Positions 16,625 to 24,942 of a stretch of DNA of 35,939 nt are shown here, in pieces. A model generated the notes under the pieces. The model did not search any database. It was not told where the DNA came from and worked only from the letters and a program-made list of their open reading frames with translations. Within the stretch, counting starts at the first letter, position 1. Each line of letters starts with the position of its first letter. The position numbers and the translations under genes were made by a program. Source of the stretch: Bacteroidota bacterium (GTDB lineage Bacteria; Bacteroidota; Bacteroidia; CAILMK01); NCBI GenBank assembly GCA_013287095.1, contig JABDEJ010000006.1, forward strand, positions 1-35,939. The letters run 5' to 3'.

Positions 16625-18139
16625 ATGGATTCACTGCTTGAGATCATCAAAAACCTGAAGAAGGAAGAGATCAGGAACTTTAAAATATTTACCAAACGCT
16701 TTCATAGACAGGAAGATATAAAAATAACGACCCTGTTTGACCTCATGCGTTCAGGAATTTACGATGACGATGAAAAAGCGATGATTGCGAAGCTTTTTGC
16801 ACAGGATAAAGATGTTTCCAATGCCTATTACAGGCTTAAAAACCGGTTGAAAACAGAACTCGAAAAAAGCTTATTAAACCTTCACCATAATCTTGACGAA
16901 AAGATTGAAACTATTAACCTTGTCACCCTTTCAAGTATCTTCTCCTATAAAGGGCAATATGATCTCTCACTATATTACCTAAAAAAGGCTGAGAAAACAG
17001 CGCTTCAAAATGAATATTATGACCTTCTCGATTTCATTTACAGTCAGATCATTGAACTTACCTATAATTTTAATTTTGATGAGGTTAACCCCTTGGAATA
17101 CATTGAGAAGAGAAAAGAAAATAACAGGAAAAACAGCGTTTTTATGGAGGCTAATAATGCCATTGCCGCTGTAAGTTATAGTCTTAGAAAATCAAACTTA
17201 AGTAAGGCAGAAGATATTGATCATACGCTTCAGAAAGCCCTCAAGGAATTGAACATCGCTAACGAGATTTACAAATTGCCAAATGTGAAACTCAAAATCC
17301 ACTACTGTATCCGAAGTGTGTTACTTCAAAATAAGGATTTTTCAAGACTTGAAAAGTATCTAATTGAATCTTTTAATTCATTTGAGGAGGAGAAGATCTT
17401 TACCAAAAGCACGCACATGCCGAAAATTTCTTTATTAACTTGGATTGTAAATGCCCTGATGGTAAACAAAAAATGGAATGAGGCTATTATATATACTGAA
17501 GAATTGCACGAAGAATTAAACAAGTTCAATAAGCTTTATTACGATAATTTTATCTGGACATATTACCAAAGCCTGATTACAATCTATATTTCTTCCAACC
17601 AGATTGAAAAAGCAATTCAACTTTTGGTGCAAATAATAGAGGTTCAAGCGAATAAGGGCATGCAATCTTTTTATGAATTTAATACGCATGTAAACCTTGC
17701 ATTGTGCTATTACTTTAAAGGGAATATTTCTGAGGGGATAAAAGTATTATCAAGGCTTTTCCTGAAAGATACTTATCCAAAATTTTCCGTGGAAAATCAA
17801 TTTTCTATTTCCTTAATTGAAATTATCCTTCATTATGAAAATGCGAATCTTGATTATGTAACCTACAGAATTGGTGAGATTAGAAGGCAGTTTAAAACCT
17901 TGCTAAAAGATACTTTGCATCAGGAAGAAAAGGCATTTTTAAAAATCCTCCTTAATATGTGCAACAAGGCTGACCCTATGCATGATAAACTGCTCATGTC
18001 TCAAATGAAGGAATTTGCATCGGGCGCTTCAAAAGTGCAGATCGGTTCCGGGAAATATATAGAATTGGGGTTGTGGGTACAATCAAAGATAGATAAGAAG
18101 CACTATTATAGCTATTTGTATGAGGCTTTGCAGGCGTGA
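16625..18139 (+). CDS. Large alpha-helical repeat protein, function unknown
   Basis: A 504-residue protein with no signal peptide and no membrane segment, so probably cytoplasmic. It is helical throughout, with TPR-like pairs such as KGQYDLSLYYLKKAEKTAL near 115-133, NKKWNEAIIYTEELHEEL near 283 and QIEKAIQLLVQIIEV near 324. The N-terminal 90 residues (LLEIIKNLKKEEIRNFKIF) form a charged helical segment that is not a clear TPR and may be a separate interaction domain. No enzyme motif is visible. A protein-binding scaffold or regulator is the most that can be said. The repeat array 18142-18345 begins three bases after its stop. Confidence 0.75.
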   Translation: MDSLLEIIKNLKKEEIRNFKIFTKRFHRQEDIKITTLFDLMRSGIYDDDEKAMIAKLFAQDKDVSNAYYRLKNRLKTELEKSLLNLHHNLDEKIETINLVTLSSIFSYKGQYDLSLYYLKKAEKTALQNEYYDLLDFIYSQIIELTYNFNFDEVNPLEYIEKRKENNRKNSVFMEANNAIAAVSYSLRKSNLSKAEDIDHTLQKALKELNIANEIYKLPNVKLKIHYCIRSVLLQNKDFSRLEKYLIESFNSFEEEKIFTKSTHMPKISLLTWIVNALMVNKKWNEAIIYTEELHEELNKFNKLYYDNFIWTYYQSLITIYISSNQIEKAIQLLVQIIEVQANKGMQSFYEFNTHVNLALCYYFKGNISEGIKVLSRLFLKDTYPKFSVENQFSISLIEIILHYENANLDYVTYRIGEIRRQFKTLLKDTLHQEEKAFLKILLNMCNKADPMHDKLLMSQMKEFASGASKVQIGSGKYIELGLWVQSKIDKKHYYSYLYEALQA

Positions 18140-18141
18140 GA

Positions 18142-18345
18142 TTGCAGCCATAGCCTGACCCTAAAGGGGACTATCGGTGAGTATTCTATAGTGTTTCTTT
18201 GCAGCCAAAGCCCTGACCCTAAAGGGGACTATCGTTGAGTTTCCTCTGGTGTTGAGAAACTGAGGATTTTTATCTTGATTCGAACTGACCTGTTGTAAAA
18301 CGGAATTGAACAAATCAATGGTTCCCTTTAGGGTCAGGGCTATGG
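18142..18345. repeat. Direct plus inverted repeats around GACCCTAAAGGGGACTATCG
   Basis: Two direct copies of a roughly 41-base unit lie at 18142-18182 and 18199-18240, both holding GACCCTAAAGGGGACTATCG. A third, inverted copy of the core (CCCTTTAGGGTCAGGGCTATGGC-type) lies at 18322-18345 and can pair with the second. The array fills most of the 317-base gap 18140-18456, which otherwise holds only a TACTTTAG box (18423-18430) before acs. It is probably a dispersed non-coding repeat, possibly folding at the 3' end of the upstream transcript. Confidence 0.7.
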
Positions 18346-18456
18346 CAGGGAATAGTCAGTAACAAGTCATCCTAACCCACCTTTTTCCAGACATCTTTTT
18401 CCCATCTTCCCAAAAACCCTTACTTTAGCACCAACCTTTCAAAAAAGTGAAAAGCC

Positions 18457-20355
18457 ATGCAGGAAATGGAAAATGAAATCCTCGCCCCGACTGAGGCGCT
18501 GGTTTATCCACCGGATTATATTGTAAATGAAGCCCATATAAGTCATGAGAACTATGCGAAAATGTACCGTGATTCCATTGAAAACCCGGAAGCATTCTGG
18601 CACAAAATAGCGGAAGAAGAACTGCATTGGTTTGCAAAATGGCGCGATACCTTCGAATGGGATTACCCTGATTACAAATGGTTTGTAGGGGGTAAGATCA
18701 ATATCACTTATAATTGCCTGGACCGTCATATCATCTCCGGGCATATCCACAAACTTGCTTATATCTATACCAATGAAGCCGGTGCAGAACAGCGAATTAC
18801 CTACGGGGAACTCTATGAAAAAGTCTGTAGGTTTTCAAATGGTTTGAAAAGTCTGGGGGTTGCCGCGGGAGATCGGGTGGCTATTTATATGCCGTTGTGT
18901 TTTGAGCAGATCGTTGCCATCTTGGGTTGCGCCCGTATAGGTGCCGTTCATTCTGTAATCTATGCCGGTTTCAGTGCAACGGCTTTGCGTTTACGGATTG
19001 ATGATGCCAAGGCCAAAGTCTTGGTAGCCAGTACCTATACCAAACGCAGGGGCAAGATCATTGACCTGAAAGCCATTGCCGATGAAGCCACTGAGGGGCT
19101 GGAATGCGTAGAACATATTATCATGCACCAACGTGATGATCATGTCTTGCTTGATGAACTGGAAATTGATTTTGATGAGTTCATTTCTGCCCAATCTCCA
19201 GAATGCGAGGCTGTTCCTCTTGATTCAGAGCACCCTTTATTTATTCTATATACTTCCGGAACTACAGGCAAGCCAAAGGGGGTTGTTCATGCTACAGGTG
19301 GATATAACCTGCATACCCATTATACCACCAAAATGGTTTTCGACCTGAAACCGGATGACCTGTTCTGGTGTACTGCCGATACAGGCTGGGTAACAGGTCA
19401 TAGCTATATTGTATATGGACCACTATCCAATGGGGCAACCTCACTGATCTATGAAGGCGCTCCCGATTTCCCTGATCCCGCAAGTTGGTGGAAAGTGATT
19501 GAAAAATATAAGGTTACCAAATTCTACACAGCGCCAACCGCTGTAAGGCTTTTTATGAAATACGGCGAGGAATGGCCTGCAAAACATGATCTGTCATCCT
19601 TAAAAATCATCGGCAGCGTTGGGGAACCCATCAATCCTGAAGCCTGGCACTGGTACCATAAAAATATCGGCGGAGATAATTGTGCCGTGGTAGATACCTG
19701 GTGGCAGACTGAAACAGGGGGACACATGATCGTGACCTTGCCATCTATGCCCCAGAAACCGGGCAGGGCAGGTTTGCCATTCTTCGGAGTGGAGGCAATG
19801 GTAGTAAACAGGCATGGCACACCGGTTCCGCCACATACGGTGGGGTTGCTGATCATCAAAAAACCATGGCCTTCTGCACTCAGGACTTGTTTTGGGGAAC
19901 CGGAACGTTTTCACAAATACTGGAATGAGATTGAAGGCGTATATTTTGCAGGCGATCTCGCAACGATGGATGAAGATGGATATATCATGATCCTGGGCCG
20001 CTCTGATGATGTGCTAAATGTCTCCGGCCATCGTATAGGAACTGCAGAAGTTGAAAGTGCCCTGGTATCCCACCATTCCGTTGCAGAAGCAGCAGTGATC
20101 GGCAAACCACATGAGATAAAGGGCCAAAGTATCAAGGCTTTTGTGATCTTAAAACATGGTATAGAAAAAACCGATGATCTCAAAGAATTAATCCGCCAAC
20201 AGGTGAAACATGAATTAGGAGCCATTGGTGTACCGGATGAAATGGATTTCGTAGATAAACTGCCCAAAACCCGGAGCGGTAAAATCATGCGGCGTGTTCT
20301 CAAAGCCAAAGAAATGGGCACAGAAGCAGGGGATACGAGTACGCTGGAGGATTAA
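18457..20355 (+). CDS. acs: Acetyl-CoA synthetase
   Basis: A 632-residue AMP-forming enzyme that activates acetate with ATP to acetyl-AMP and then acetyl-CoA in the cytoplasm. Motifs are the P-loop-like YTSGTTGKPKG at 265-275, DTWWQTETGG at 413-422 and the C-terminal GHRIGTAEVESAL hinge region. The conserved lysine in PKTRSGK is at residue 609, the residue regulated by acetylation in well-studied Acs proteins. The size fits the family (about 630-650). A second methionine at codon 4 is an equally possible start. A TACTTTAG box 27-34 bases upstream resembles a -7 element. No acetylase or deacetylase gene is adjacent. Confidence 0.96.
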   Translation: MQEMENEILAPTEALVYPPDYIVNEAHISHENYAKMYRDSIENPEAFWHKIAEEELHWFAKWRDTFEWDYPDYKWFVGGKINITYNCLDRHIISGHIHKLAYIYTNEAGAEQRITYGELYEKVCRFSNGLKSLGVAAGDRVAIYMPLCFEQIVAILGCARIGAVHSVIYAGFSATALRLRIDDAKAKVLVASTYTKRRGKIIDLKAIADEATEGLECVEHIIMHQRDDHVLLDELEIDFDEFISAQSPECEAVPLDSEHPLFILYTSGTTGKPKGVVHATGGYNLHTHYTTKMVFDLKPDDLFWCTADTGWVTGHSYIVYGPLSNGATSLIYEGAPDFPDPASWWKVIEKYKVTKFYTAPTAVRLFMKYGEEWPAKHDLSSLKIIGSVGEPINPEAWHWYHKNIGGDNCAVVDTWWQTETGGHMIVTLPSMPQKPGRAGLPFFGVEAMVVNRHGTPVPPHTVGLLIIKKPWPSALRTCFGEPERFHKYWNEIEGVYFAGDLATMDEDGYIMILGRSDDVLNVSGHRIGTAEVESALVSHHSVAEAAVIGKPHEIKGQSIKAFVILKHGIEKTDDLKELIRQQVKHELGAIGVPDEMDFVDKLPKTRSGKIMRRVLKAKEMGTEAGDTSTLED

Positions 20356-20361
20356 AGGGGG

Positions 20362-20389
20362 TAGGCATTAGGAGTTAGGCGTTAGGAAG
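20362..20389. repeat. Four 7-base TAGGNNN tandem units after the acs stop
   Basis: TAGGCAT, TAGGAGT, TAGGCGT and TAGGAAG follow each other from 20362, seven bases after the acs stop. As seven is not a multiple of three, the TAGs fall in all three + frames. Confidence 0.65.
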
Positions 20390-20480
20390 CGACCATTTCC
20401 ATTCATTGTCCAGGGTCGGCGTCCTCATCGACCTTTCTTCCTCCAATTGAATTAAATTAGCGTAGGTTTTGTTTAGTAGG

Positions 20481-20523
20481 TATCTTTGCACAACTTGTCC
20501 CGCTTGTCCCGACTTTTTCGGGA
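20481..20523 (+). promoter_or_regulatory. TAnnTTTG -7 box and small hairpin before the desaturase
   Basis: TATCTTTG (20481-20488) matches the -7 consensus; TTAG at 20457-20460 is a weak -33 candidate 20 bases upstream. The leader then carries a short hairpin, TCCCGA (20507-20512) with TCGGGA (20518-20523), preceded by a doubled CTTGTCCCG. No known riboswitch was recognised; a role in temperature or membrane control is untested. Confidence 0.45.
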
Positions 20524-20553
20524 GTTTTCGGAACCAGTATTACAAACAAATCA

Positions 20554-21639
20554 ATGTCAACAATTACATTCACGAATCAGAAGAACCTGTTTTTCAGGTC
20601 TTTAAAAGAAAAAGTAGATAATTATTTCGCTAACAATAAATTGAGCCGGTCCGGTGACCGGAGGCTTTTCATCAAAGGTTCAATACTAATTGCCTCAGCG
20701 GCGATAATATATGGGACGCTTGTTTTCTTTACACCCATGATATGGATCAGCGTCATTTTATGTGCACTTCTGGGTTTCAACCTTGCTTGTATAGGTTTTA
20801 ACATCATGCATGAGGGGGGGCATCAGAGCTTTTCAAAATACACATGGCTTAACAAGACCAGCGCTTATTTCCTGAATGTGATGGGCGGAAATACTTACTA
20901 TTGGAAGATAAAGCACAATATAAGTCATCATACCTATACCAATATGGAAGGGCTTGATTCTGATATTAATATAGAGCCATTTATGCGTATCCATCCGGAA
21001 CAGCCAAAGCGATGGATACACAGGTTTCAGCATATATATTTCGTTGTCTTTTACAGTCTGTCCTATTTCAGTTGGATATTTATGGATGATTTTATTAAAT
21101 ATTTCTCGGGAAAGATTTCGGCTGGATATGTTGACCAGAAGCTCAGTTTTAAGGAACATTTTATTTTCTGGATGACAAAGGCTTTTTATTTAATGGTTTA
21201 TGTAGTTCTTCCTATCCTGATGGTGGGTTTTCTCAAAGCCCTTATCGGGTATCTGATCCTCGGAATAGTGTGTGGTTTAGCAATTGCTATTGTATTTCAA
21301 TTGGCACATGTTGTGAATGAAACAGATTTCCCGCTTGCCCCGGATGAAACAACCGGTAAAATTGCCCAGCAATGGGCTATTCACCAGGTAAATACAACAT
21401 CTAATTTCGCTACCAAAAGCAAAGTCTTGTCATGGTTATTGGGCGGTTTGAATTTCCAGGTGGAACACCATTTATTCCCGAAGGTCAGCCATATCCACTA
21501 TGCGAAGATCAACCAGTTTGTGAAGGAAACATGTCTTGAGTACAACATCAATTACCACGAACATAAAACAATGTTGCAAGCGGTACATTCCCATGTGAAG
21601 TACATCAGGAAAATGGGAAGGCCGGCGAAAGCAATGTGA
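20554..21639 (+). CDS. Membrane fatty-acid (acyl-lipid/acyl-CoA) desaturase
   Basis: A 361-residue integral membrane di-iron desaturase. The three histidine boxes are intact: HEGGH at 86-90, HNISHH at 121-126 and QVEHH ending at 305-306. Hydrophobic segments flank them (near 50-80 and 200-255), as in the four-helix family plan. The QVEHH form of the third box is typical of linoleoyl-CoA-type or front-end desaturases, but no cytochrome b5 domain is fused, so an external electron donor is needed. It would put double bonds in membrane fatty acids and so adjust fluidity; the position of the double bond is not predictable. Monocistronic. Confidence 0.9.
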   Translation: MSTITFTNQKNLFFRSLKEKVDNYFANNKLSRSGDRRLFIKGSILIASAAIIYGTLVFFTPMIWISVILCALLGFNLACIGFNIMHEGGHQSFSKYTWLNKTSAYFLNVMGGNTYYWKIKHNISHHTYTNMEGLDSDINIEPFMRIHPEQPKRWIHRFQHIYFVVFYSLSYFSWIFMDDFIKYFSGKISAGYVDQKLSFKEHFIFWMTKAFYLMVYVVLPILMVGFLKALIGYLILGIVCGLAIAIVFQLAHVVNETDFPLAPDETTGKIAQQWAIHQVNTTSNFATKSKVLSWLLGGLNFQVEHHLFPKVSHIHYAKINQFVKETCLEYNINYHEHKTMLQAVHSHVKYIRKMGRPAKAM

Positions 21640-21669
21640 TAATGTGCTGATGTGTTGATATGCTAATGT
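21633..21669. repeat. Degenerate 8-10-base tandem repeat after the desaturase stop
   Basis: AATGTGAT, AATGTGCTG, ATGTGTTG and ATATGCTAATG run across and beyond the stop at 21637-21639. They place TGA or TAA in all three + frames (21637, 21648, 21656). Confidence 0.55.
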
Positions 21670-21692
21670 TGTCACCACTTTATTATGGCACT

Positions 21693-22259
21693 TTACTTTC
21701 CCGCCACCAGGCTGTAAAAGGCGATATCCATAAAACGATCTTTAAAATAGAGCGCATCTTTCAGATGTGCTTCTTTTTGAAAGCCAAGTTGTTCCAGTAT
21801 ATAAATCGCACCGCGGTTATCCGGCCATACCCTTGCTTCAATGCTATGTAAGCCAAGTTGGCTAATGCCAAAATCTACAATAGCTGTAACGGCTTCTAAA
21901 GCAATCCCTTTGCCCCAGTATTGGGTTGACATTTCCCCACCAAGTTCAGCTCTTAAGTTCTGATGTTCAATACGGTTTAAGCCACACGTACCAATGGTGT
22001 TTTTGCCATCTCTTAAAACAGTAGACCATCCGATTCCATCCTTATTGGCAAAATTGTTTTTTACTCTTTCAATCAATGCTTTTGCTTCTTCAATAGTCTG
22101 ATTTTCAGGGCGTGCAATGAACTCTGCGATTCGCTTATTATTGCGCATTTCCCATATGGCAGCAGCATCCTCATCATTTATTTCCCGAAGTAATAAACGT
22201 TTTGTTTTGATGATAGGGAAGGAGTTGAAGATACTGTCGTTCAGTTGCATAGGAGCCAA
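21693..22259 (-). CDS. GNAT N-acetyltransferase, RimJ/RimL type
   Basis: A 188-residue GNAT-fold protein. IIKTKRLLLREIND near 14-27 is the usual first strand of the RimJ/RimL group, TIGTCGLNRI precedes the core, and QYWGKGIALEA is the acetyl-CoA pyrophosphate-binding loop (Q/R-x-x-G-x-G/A). The C-terminus (NRGAIYILEQLGFQKEAHLKDAL) is also characteristic. It transfers acetyl from acetyl-CoA to an amine, either the N-terminus of a protein or a small molecule; the substrate is unknown. It is convergent with the desaturase gene and is not in a clear operon. Confidence 0.88.
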   Translation of the reverse strand: MAPMQLNDSIFNSFPIIKTKRLLLREINDEDAAAIWEMRNNKRIAEFIARPENQTIEEAKALIERVKNNFANKDGIGWSTVLRDGKNTIGTCGLNRIEHQNLRAELGGEMSTQYWGKGIALEAVTAIVDFGISQLGLHSIEARVWPDNRGAIYILEQLGFQKEAHLKDALYFKDRFMDIAFYSLVAGK

Positions 22260-22319
22260 TTTGATTCAAATATCAAAATTCAGTGAAAAAGCTTTTCAAA
22301 TTAGGTTTGTGCAGAACTC

Positions 22320-23264
22320 TTAGGATTTATTATGCGGGATAAACTTGTTCAAAACCCTTCTTAACAGGGATGTAGAACTGTAGCGGTAGCTGATAAGTAT
22401 GATCTCCCTGGTGGTGCCTTTGGAAAATTCGCCGCGTCTATGGAAGCCCCGGTTATTTGACATGATCATTGTATTCTCTTTTCCGGGATAATAAGTCTCT
22501 CCAATATTCAGGGCTTTTTTTTGACTTTCCGTAACGATATTTCTCAGGCGGTCGGCCCTATTTGTAAGTGCGGCTGAGGGTATGTGGCTTACTTTGCCTT
22601 TTTCAAGCTGCGCTACCCGAATGCTCATGTTATATTCATGCAAAGCCCTCCTGAAACTGAATTTCTGGCTTCCTTTTGCATATACATAAGGGGCATTTGA
22701 TTCGCTCACTTCCGATAAATACACAAATGCTTTTGCGGTTGGATAAAAAGTGTCTGAATGCAAAATGTTTTCGAGATCATCATCAAAATCCATATCCGGA
22801 TCCCGATTGATAACCATATAGCTAATTGCAGGCGAATATTTTTTAACATCCCTGTTTACAATATAACTTGCGCAATCGTTAAGGGTTGTATTGGAAGTGA
22901 TTAATCTATAAGTTTCTGACTGATCGGAAACATTGACATTTGCCAATTTTATCCCGGGGTTTTGCTTTGAATAGTAAGCTTTAGGTTCAATTCCTTGCTT
23001 AGCGGCTTCAAACTCTTTTTTTATAATGCCCCACTCTTCCGGGCTAAAAAAGTCAGGCCAGACGACTATGCCATCCTTTTTAAGACTTTCAATATATTCT
23101 TGCTGTACAGATATCCTGGGTTTGCTCCTTACAGCGTATAAAAAATTATAAAAGTAATACCGCACAAATTGGTGACCAAGCCTGTTTTGAAACACGTTGT
23201 TTAAGTAGTTCTGTGGGGCTCCGTAGAAAAGCCCGCCAATAATCGGCAACGTGCGTAATTTCAT
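22320..23264 (-). CDS. Phytanoyl-CoA dioxygenase (PhyH)-like oxygenase
   Basis: A 314-residue protein resembling the PhyH family of Fe(II)/2-oxoglutarate oxygenases. VVWPDFFSPEEWGIIKKEF at about 67-85 is the family's opening block. The iron-binding facial triad is visible as HSD (H169, D171) and the distal H275 in NRGFHRRGEF, with R286 as the likely 2-oxoglutarate-binding arginine. KAFVYLSEV and APYVYAKGSQ lie between them, as expected. The first 50 residues are extra and basic. Substrate unknown; no biosynthetic partner is adjacent. It is divergent from mraZ, with a TACCTTTG -7 box at 23279-23286 on its strand. Confidence 0.75.
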   Translation of the reverse strand: MKLRTLPIIGGLFYGAPQNYLNNVFQNRLGHQFVRYYFYNFLYAVRSKPRISVQQEYIESLKKDGIVVWPDFFSPEEWGIIKKEFEAAKQGIEPKAYYSKQNPGIKLANVNVSDQSETYRLITSNTTLNDCASYIVNRDVKKYSPAISYMVINRDPDMDFDDDLENILHSDTFYPTAKAFVYLSEVSESNAPYVYAKGSQKFSFRRALHEYNMSIRVAQLEKGKVSHIPSAALTNRADRLRNIVTESQKKALNIGETYYPGKENTMIMSNNRGFHRRGEFSKGTTREIILISYRYSSTSLLRRVLNKFIPHNKS

Positions 23265-23278
23265 ATACCGTTTTTATG

Positions 23279-23286
23279 CAAAGGTA
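23279..23286 (-). promoter_or_regulatory. TAnnTTTG -7 box of the PhyH-like gene
   Basis: On the - strand TACCTTTG matches the -7 consensus and lies 14 bases before the ATG at 23264. No TTTG is present at the -33 distance. Confidence 0.45.
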
Positions 23287-23456
23287 AAAAAAATCAAGGA
23301 TCTTTTTTGGCTCATTGGCCTTTCAAAACATTGTAATAACATTTGCCGGCCCTGGTCGTTCATTTTCTAAAAAAGCTAAGAAAATGGCGTCTTGAGAAAG
23401 TGGTTTTCCCCTTATCCCCAGCCCTCCTTTATCAACTAATAACCATCAAATTTTCT

Positions 23457-23464
23457 TATATTTG
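23457..23464 (+). promoter_or_regulatory. TAnnTTTG -7 box upstream of mraZ
   Basis: TATATTTG matches the -7 consensus and would start a transcript near 23471, leaving a 5' leader of about 110 bases that includes the DnaA boxes and MraZ-type array. A second, weaker box, TAATTTAG at 23555-23562, would start near 23569; its -33 region would fall inside the MraZ-type array. Which is used is not decidable here. Confidence 0.4.
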
Positions 23465-23491
23465 AGGCCTCAGATAAGCCAGATTCACAGA

Positions 23492-23515
23492 TTATCCACA
23501 CAGGCGTGTGGATAA
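23492..23515. promoter_or_regulatory. Pair of perfect inverted DnaA boxes before mraZ
   Basis: TTATCCACA (23492-23500) and its exact reverse complement TGTGGATAA (23507-23515) face each other across six bases. With the neighbouring C and G they make a 10-bp perfect palindrome arm with a 4-base centre. A one-mismatch box, TTATCCCCA, is at 23412-23420. TTATCCACA is the general bacterial DnaA-binding consensus. The arrangement suggests DnaA control of the dcw cluster or, less likely, part of an origin; no dnaA gene is in the window. Confidence 0.6.
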
Positions 23516-23521
23516 ATAAAG

Positions 23522-23546
23522 TGGGGTGTTGTGGAGGATTGTGGAG
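23522..23546 (+). promoter_or_regulatory. mraZ: MraZ-type operator array (TGGRG, 10-bp period)
   Basis: TGGGG at 23522, TGGAG at 23532 and TGGAG at 23542 are spaced exactly 10 bases apart, with a degenerate fourth step at 23552. Characterised MraZ operators are three TGGGN boxes separated by 5-base spacers, which is the same period. The array ends 33 bases before the mraZ ATG, as expected for autoregulation. Confidence 0.65.
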
Positions 23547-23579
23547 ATTAGTGTTAATTTAGCACTGTATTTCTACAAC

Positions 23580-24047
23580 ATGACAAGATTTATAGGCGAA
23601 TATGATTGCAGGCTCGACAACAAAGGAAGAGTTATACTGCCCGCCTCTCTCAAAAAACAACTCCCAAAAGAAGCTGACAATCAGTTTGTTGTAAACAGGG
23701 GTTTTGAGAAGTATCTTGTCATGTATCCCAAAAATGAATGGGACATCATTACTGACGAGATCAATAAACTCAACCAATATGTCAAGGAAAACCGTGATTT
23801 CATCAGGTATTTTTACCGCGGTGCAACCGAATTAACTCTTGACGGCGCTGCCCGTATTTTGCTCCCGAAACGCCTTCTGGAATACGCAGGAATTGGTCAG
23901 GACGTCGTGCTTTTTGCACATACCAACAAAATTGAAATATGGTCTGCAGAATCATACAATAACATCCTCGCTAACGAACCAAATGATTTTGCCGCTCTTG
24001 CAGAAAAGGTAATGGTAAAAAACAATGATGCGGCAAATGGAAACTGA
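23580..24047 (+). CDS. mraZ: Transcriptional regulator MraZ
   Basis: A 155-residue protein with two SpoVT/AbrB-like MraZ halves: FIGEYDCRLDNKGRVILPAS at 4-23 and LTLDGAARILLPKRLLEYA in the second half, both carrying the family's D..GR..LP core. In characterised bacteria it forms a ring and binds the promoter of its own dcw operon. The frame is open from 23526, but the start is set at ATG 23580 because the family begins at the residues just before FIGEY and the upstream codons lie over the operator array. First gene of the dcw cluster; its 3' end overlaps rsmH. Confidence 0.93.
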   Translation: MTRFIGEYDCRLDNKGRVILPASLKKQLPKEADNQFVVNRGFEKYLVMYPKNEWDIITDEINKLNQYVKENRDFIRYFYRGATELTLDGAARILLPKRLLEYAGIGQDVVLFAHTNKIEIWSAESYNNILANEPNDFAALAEKVMVKNNDAANGN

Positions 24048-24942
24048 TTATCATATTCCGGTATTGCTTGCAGAATCCATTGAAGGACTCGCTATTAACC
24101 CAAAAGGTATCTATGTAGATGCAACTTTCGGCGGTGGTGGCCATAGCAGGGCGATACTCGAAAAACTATCTACAGGGAAATTAATTGGATTTGACCGGGA
24201 TACAGATGCCCAATCGAATATACCTGACAATAAGAATTTTATACTGGTTCCCCATGATTATGCCCACCTGGCAAATTATCTAAGGCATATAGAGCTGGAT
24301 GGTGTGGATGGCATCCTTGCGGATCTCGGTATCTCTTCGCACCAGGTAGATACGGCTGAAAGAGGTTTTTCATTCAGATATGATGCCCCGTTAGATATGC
24401 GGATGGACCAGCAGATTTCTAAAACAGCCGCGGATATTCTGAACAGCGAAAGCGAAATAGAACTTCAAAAAATATTTTCGGAATACGGCGAAATAAAAAA
24501 CTCCCGTACCCTCGCCAGGGCTATTGTAGCAACACGCAGAATTGAGCCTCTCAAAACAACGGGCCAATTGATGAAGATTGCCGAAAGTATTATCCCTCAG
24601 CGTGAAAACCTAAAAAAATATGCTGCGCCGGTATTCCAGGCTTTGCGTATTGCTGTAAATGATGAATTGAATGCCTTGAAATCTTTTTTGGAGCAGGCAT
24701 TCAGGATGTTGAAAACAGGGGGAAGGCTGGTTGTGATTACCTACCACTCGTTAGAAGACCGGATTGTAAAGAATTTTTTGAAAGAAGAATCTGATGCCAG
24801 AGGAGCAGATTCATTGATATATGGAAAGTCGTCAGAAAAATGGATCCCGATCACACGAAAGCCGATCATTCCATCTGATGATGAAATAAGAAAGAACCCA
24901 AGGTCGAGGAGCGCCAAACTCAGAATAGCAGAAAAGAGATGA
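24025..24942 (+). CDS. rsmH: 16S rRNA (cytosine-1402-N4)-methyltransferase RsmH (MraW)
   Basis: A 305-residue SAM-dependent methyltransferase that modifies C1402 of 16S rRNA in the ribosomal decoding centre. Motifs are YHIPVLLAES near the N-terminus, the SAM loop DATFGGGGHSRAIL at about 32-45, GILADLGISSHQVD, and VITYHSLEDRIVKNF near the C-terminus. The length fits the family. Starts at codons 1, 2 and 5 are possible (24025, 24028, 24037); the last gives the usual METDYHIPVLL beginning. It overlaps the end of mraZ by 11-23 bases, and its stop overlaps the next ATG (ATGA), so it is coupled to the FtsL-like gene. Confidence 0.96.
   Translation: MMRQMETDYHIPVLLAESIEGLAINPKGIYVDATFGGGGHSRAILEKLSTGKLIGFDRDTDAQSNIPDNKNFILVPHDYAHLANYLRHIELDGVDGILADLGISSHQVDTAERGFSFRYDAPLDMRMDQQISKTAADILNSESEIELQKIFSEYGEIKNSRTLARAIVATRRIEPLKTTGQLMKIAESIIPQRENLKKYAAPVFQALRIAVNDELNALKSFLEQAFRMLKTGGRLVVITYHSLEDRIVKNFLKEESDARGADSLIYGKSSEKWIPITRKPIIPSDDEIRKNPRSRSAKLRIAEKR

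Noticed and set aside
19524..20321. Several - strand frames inside acs
   Set aside because: Antisense shadows caused by the codon use of a clear acetyl-CoA synthetase.
23412..23515. Replication origin
   Set aside because: Three DnaA-like boxes alone are not enough: no dnaA, dnaN or clear AT-rich unwinding element is seen and skew cannot be judged from this window.
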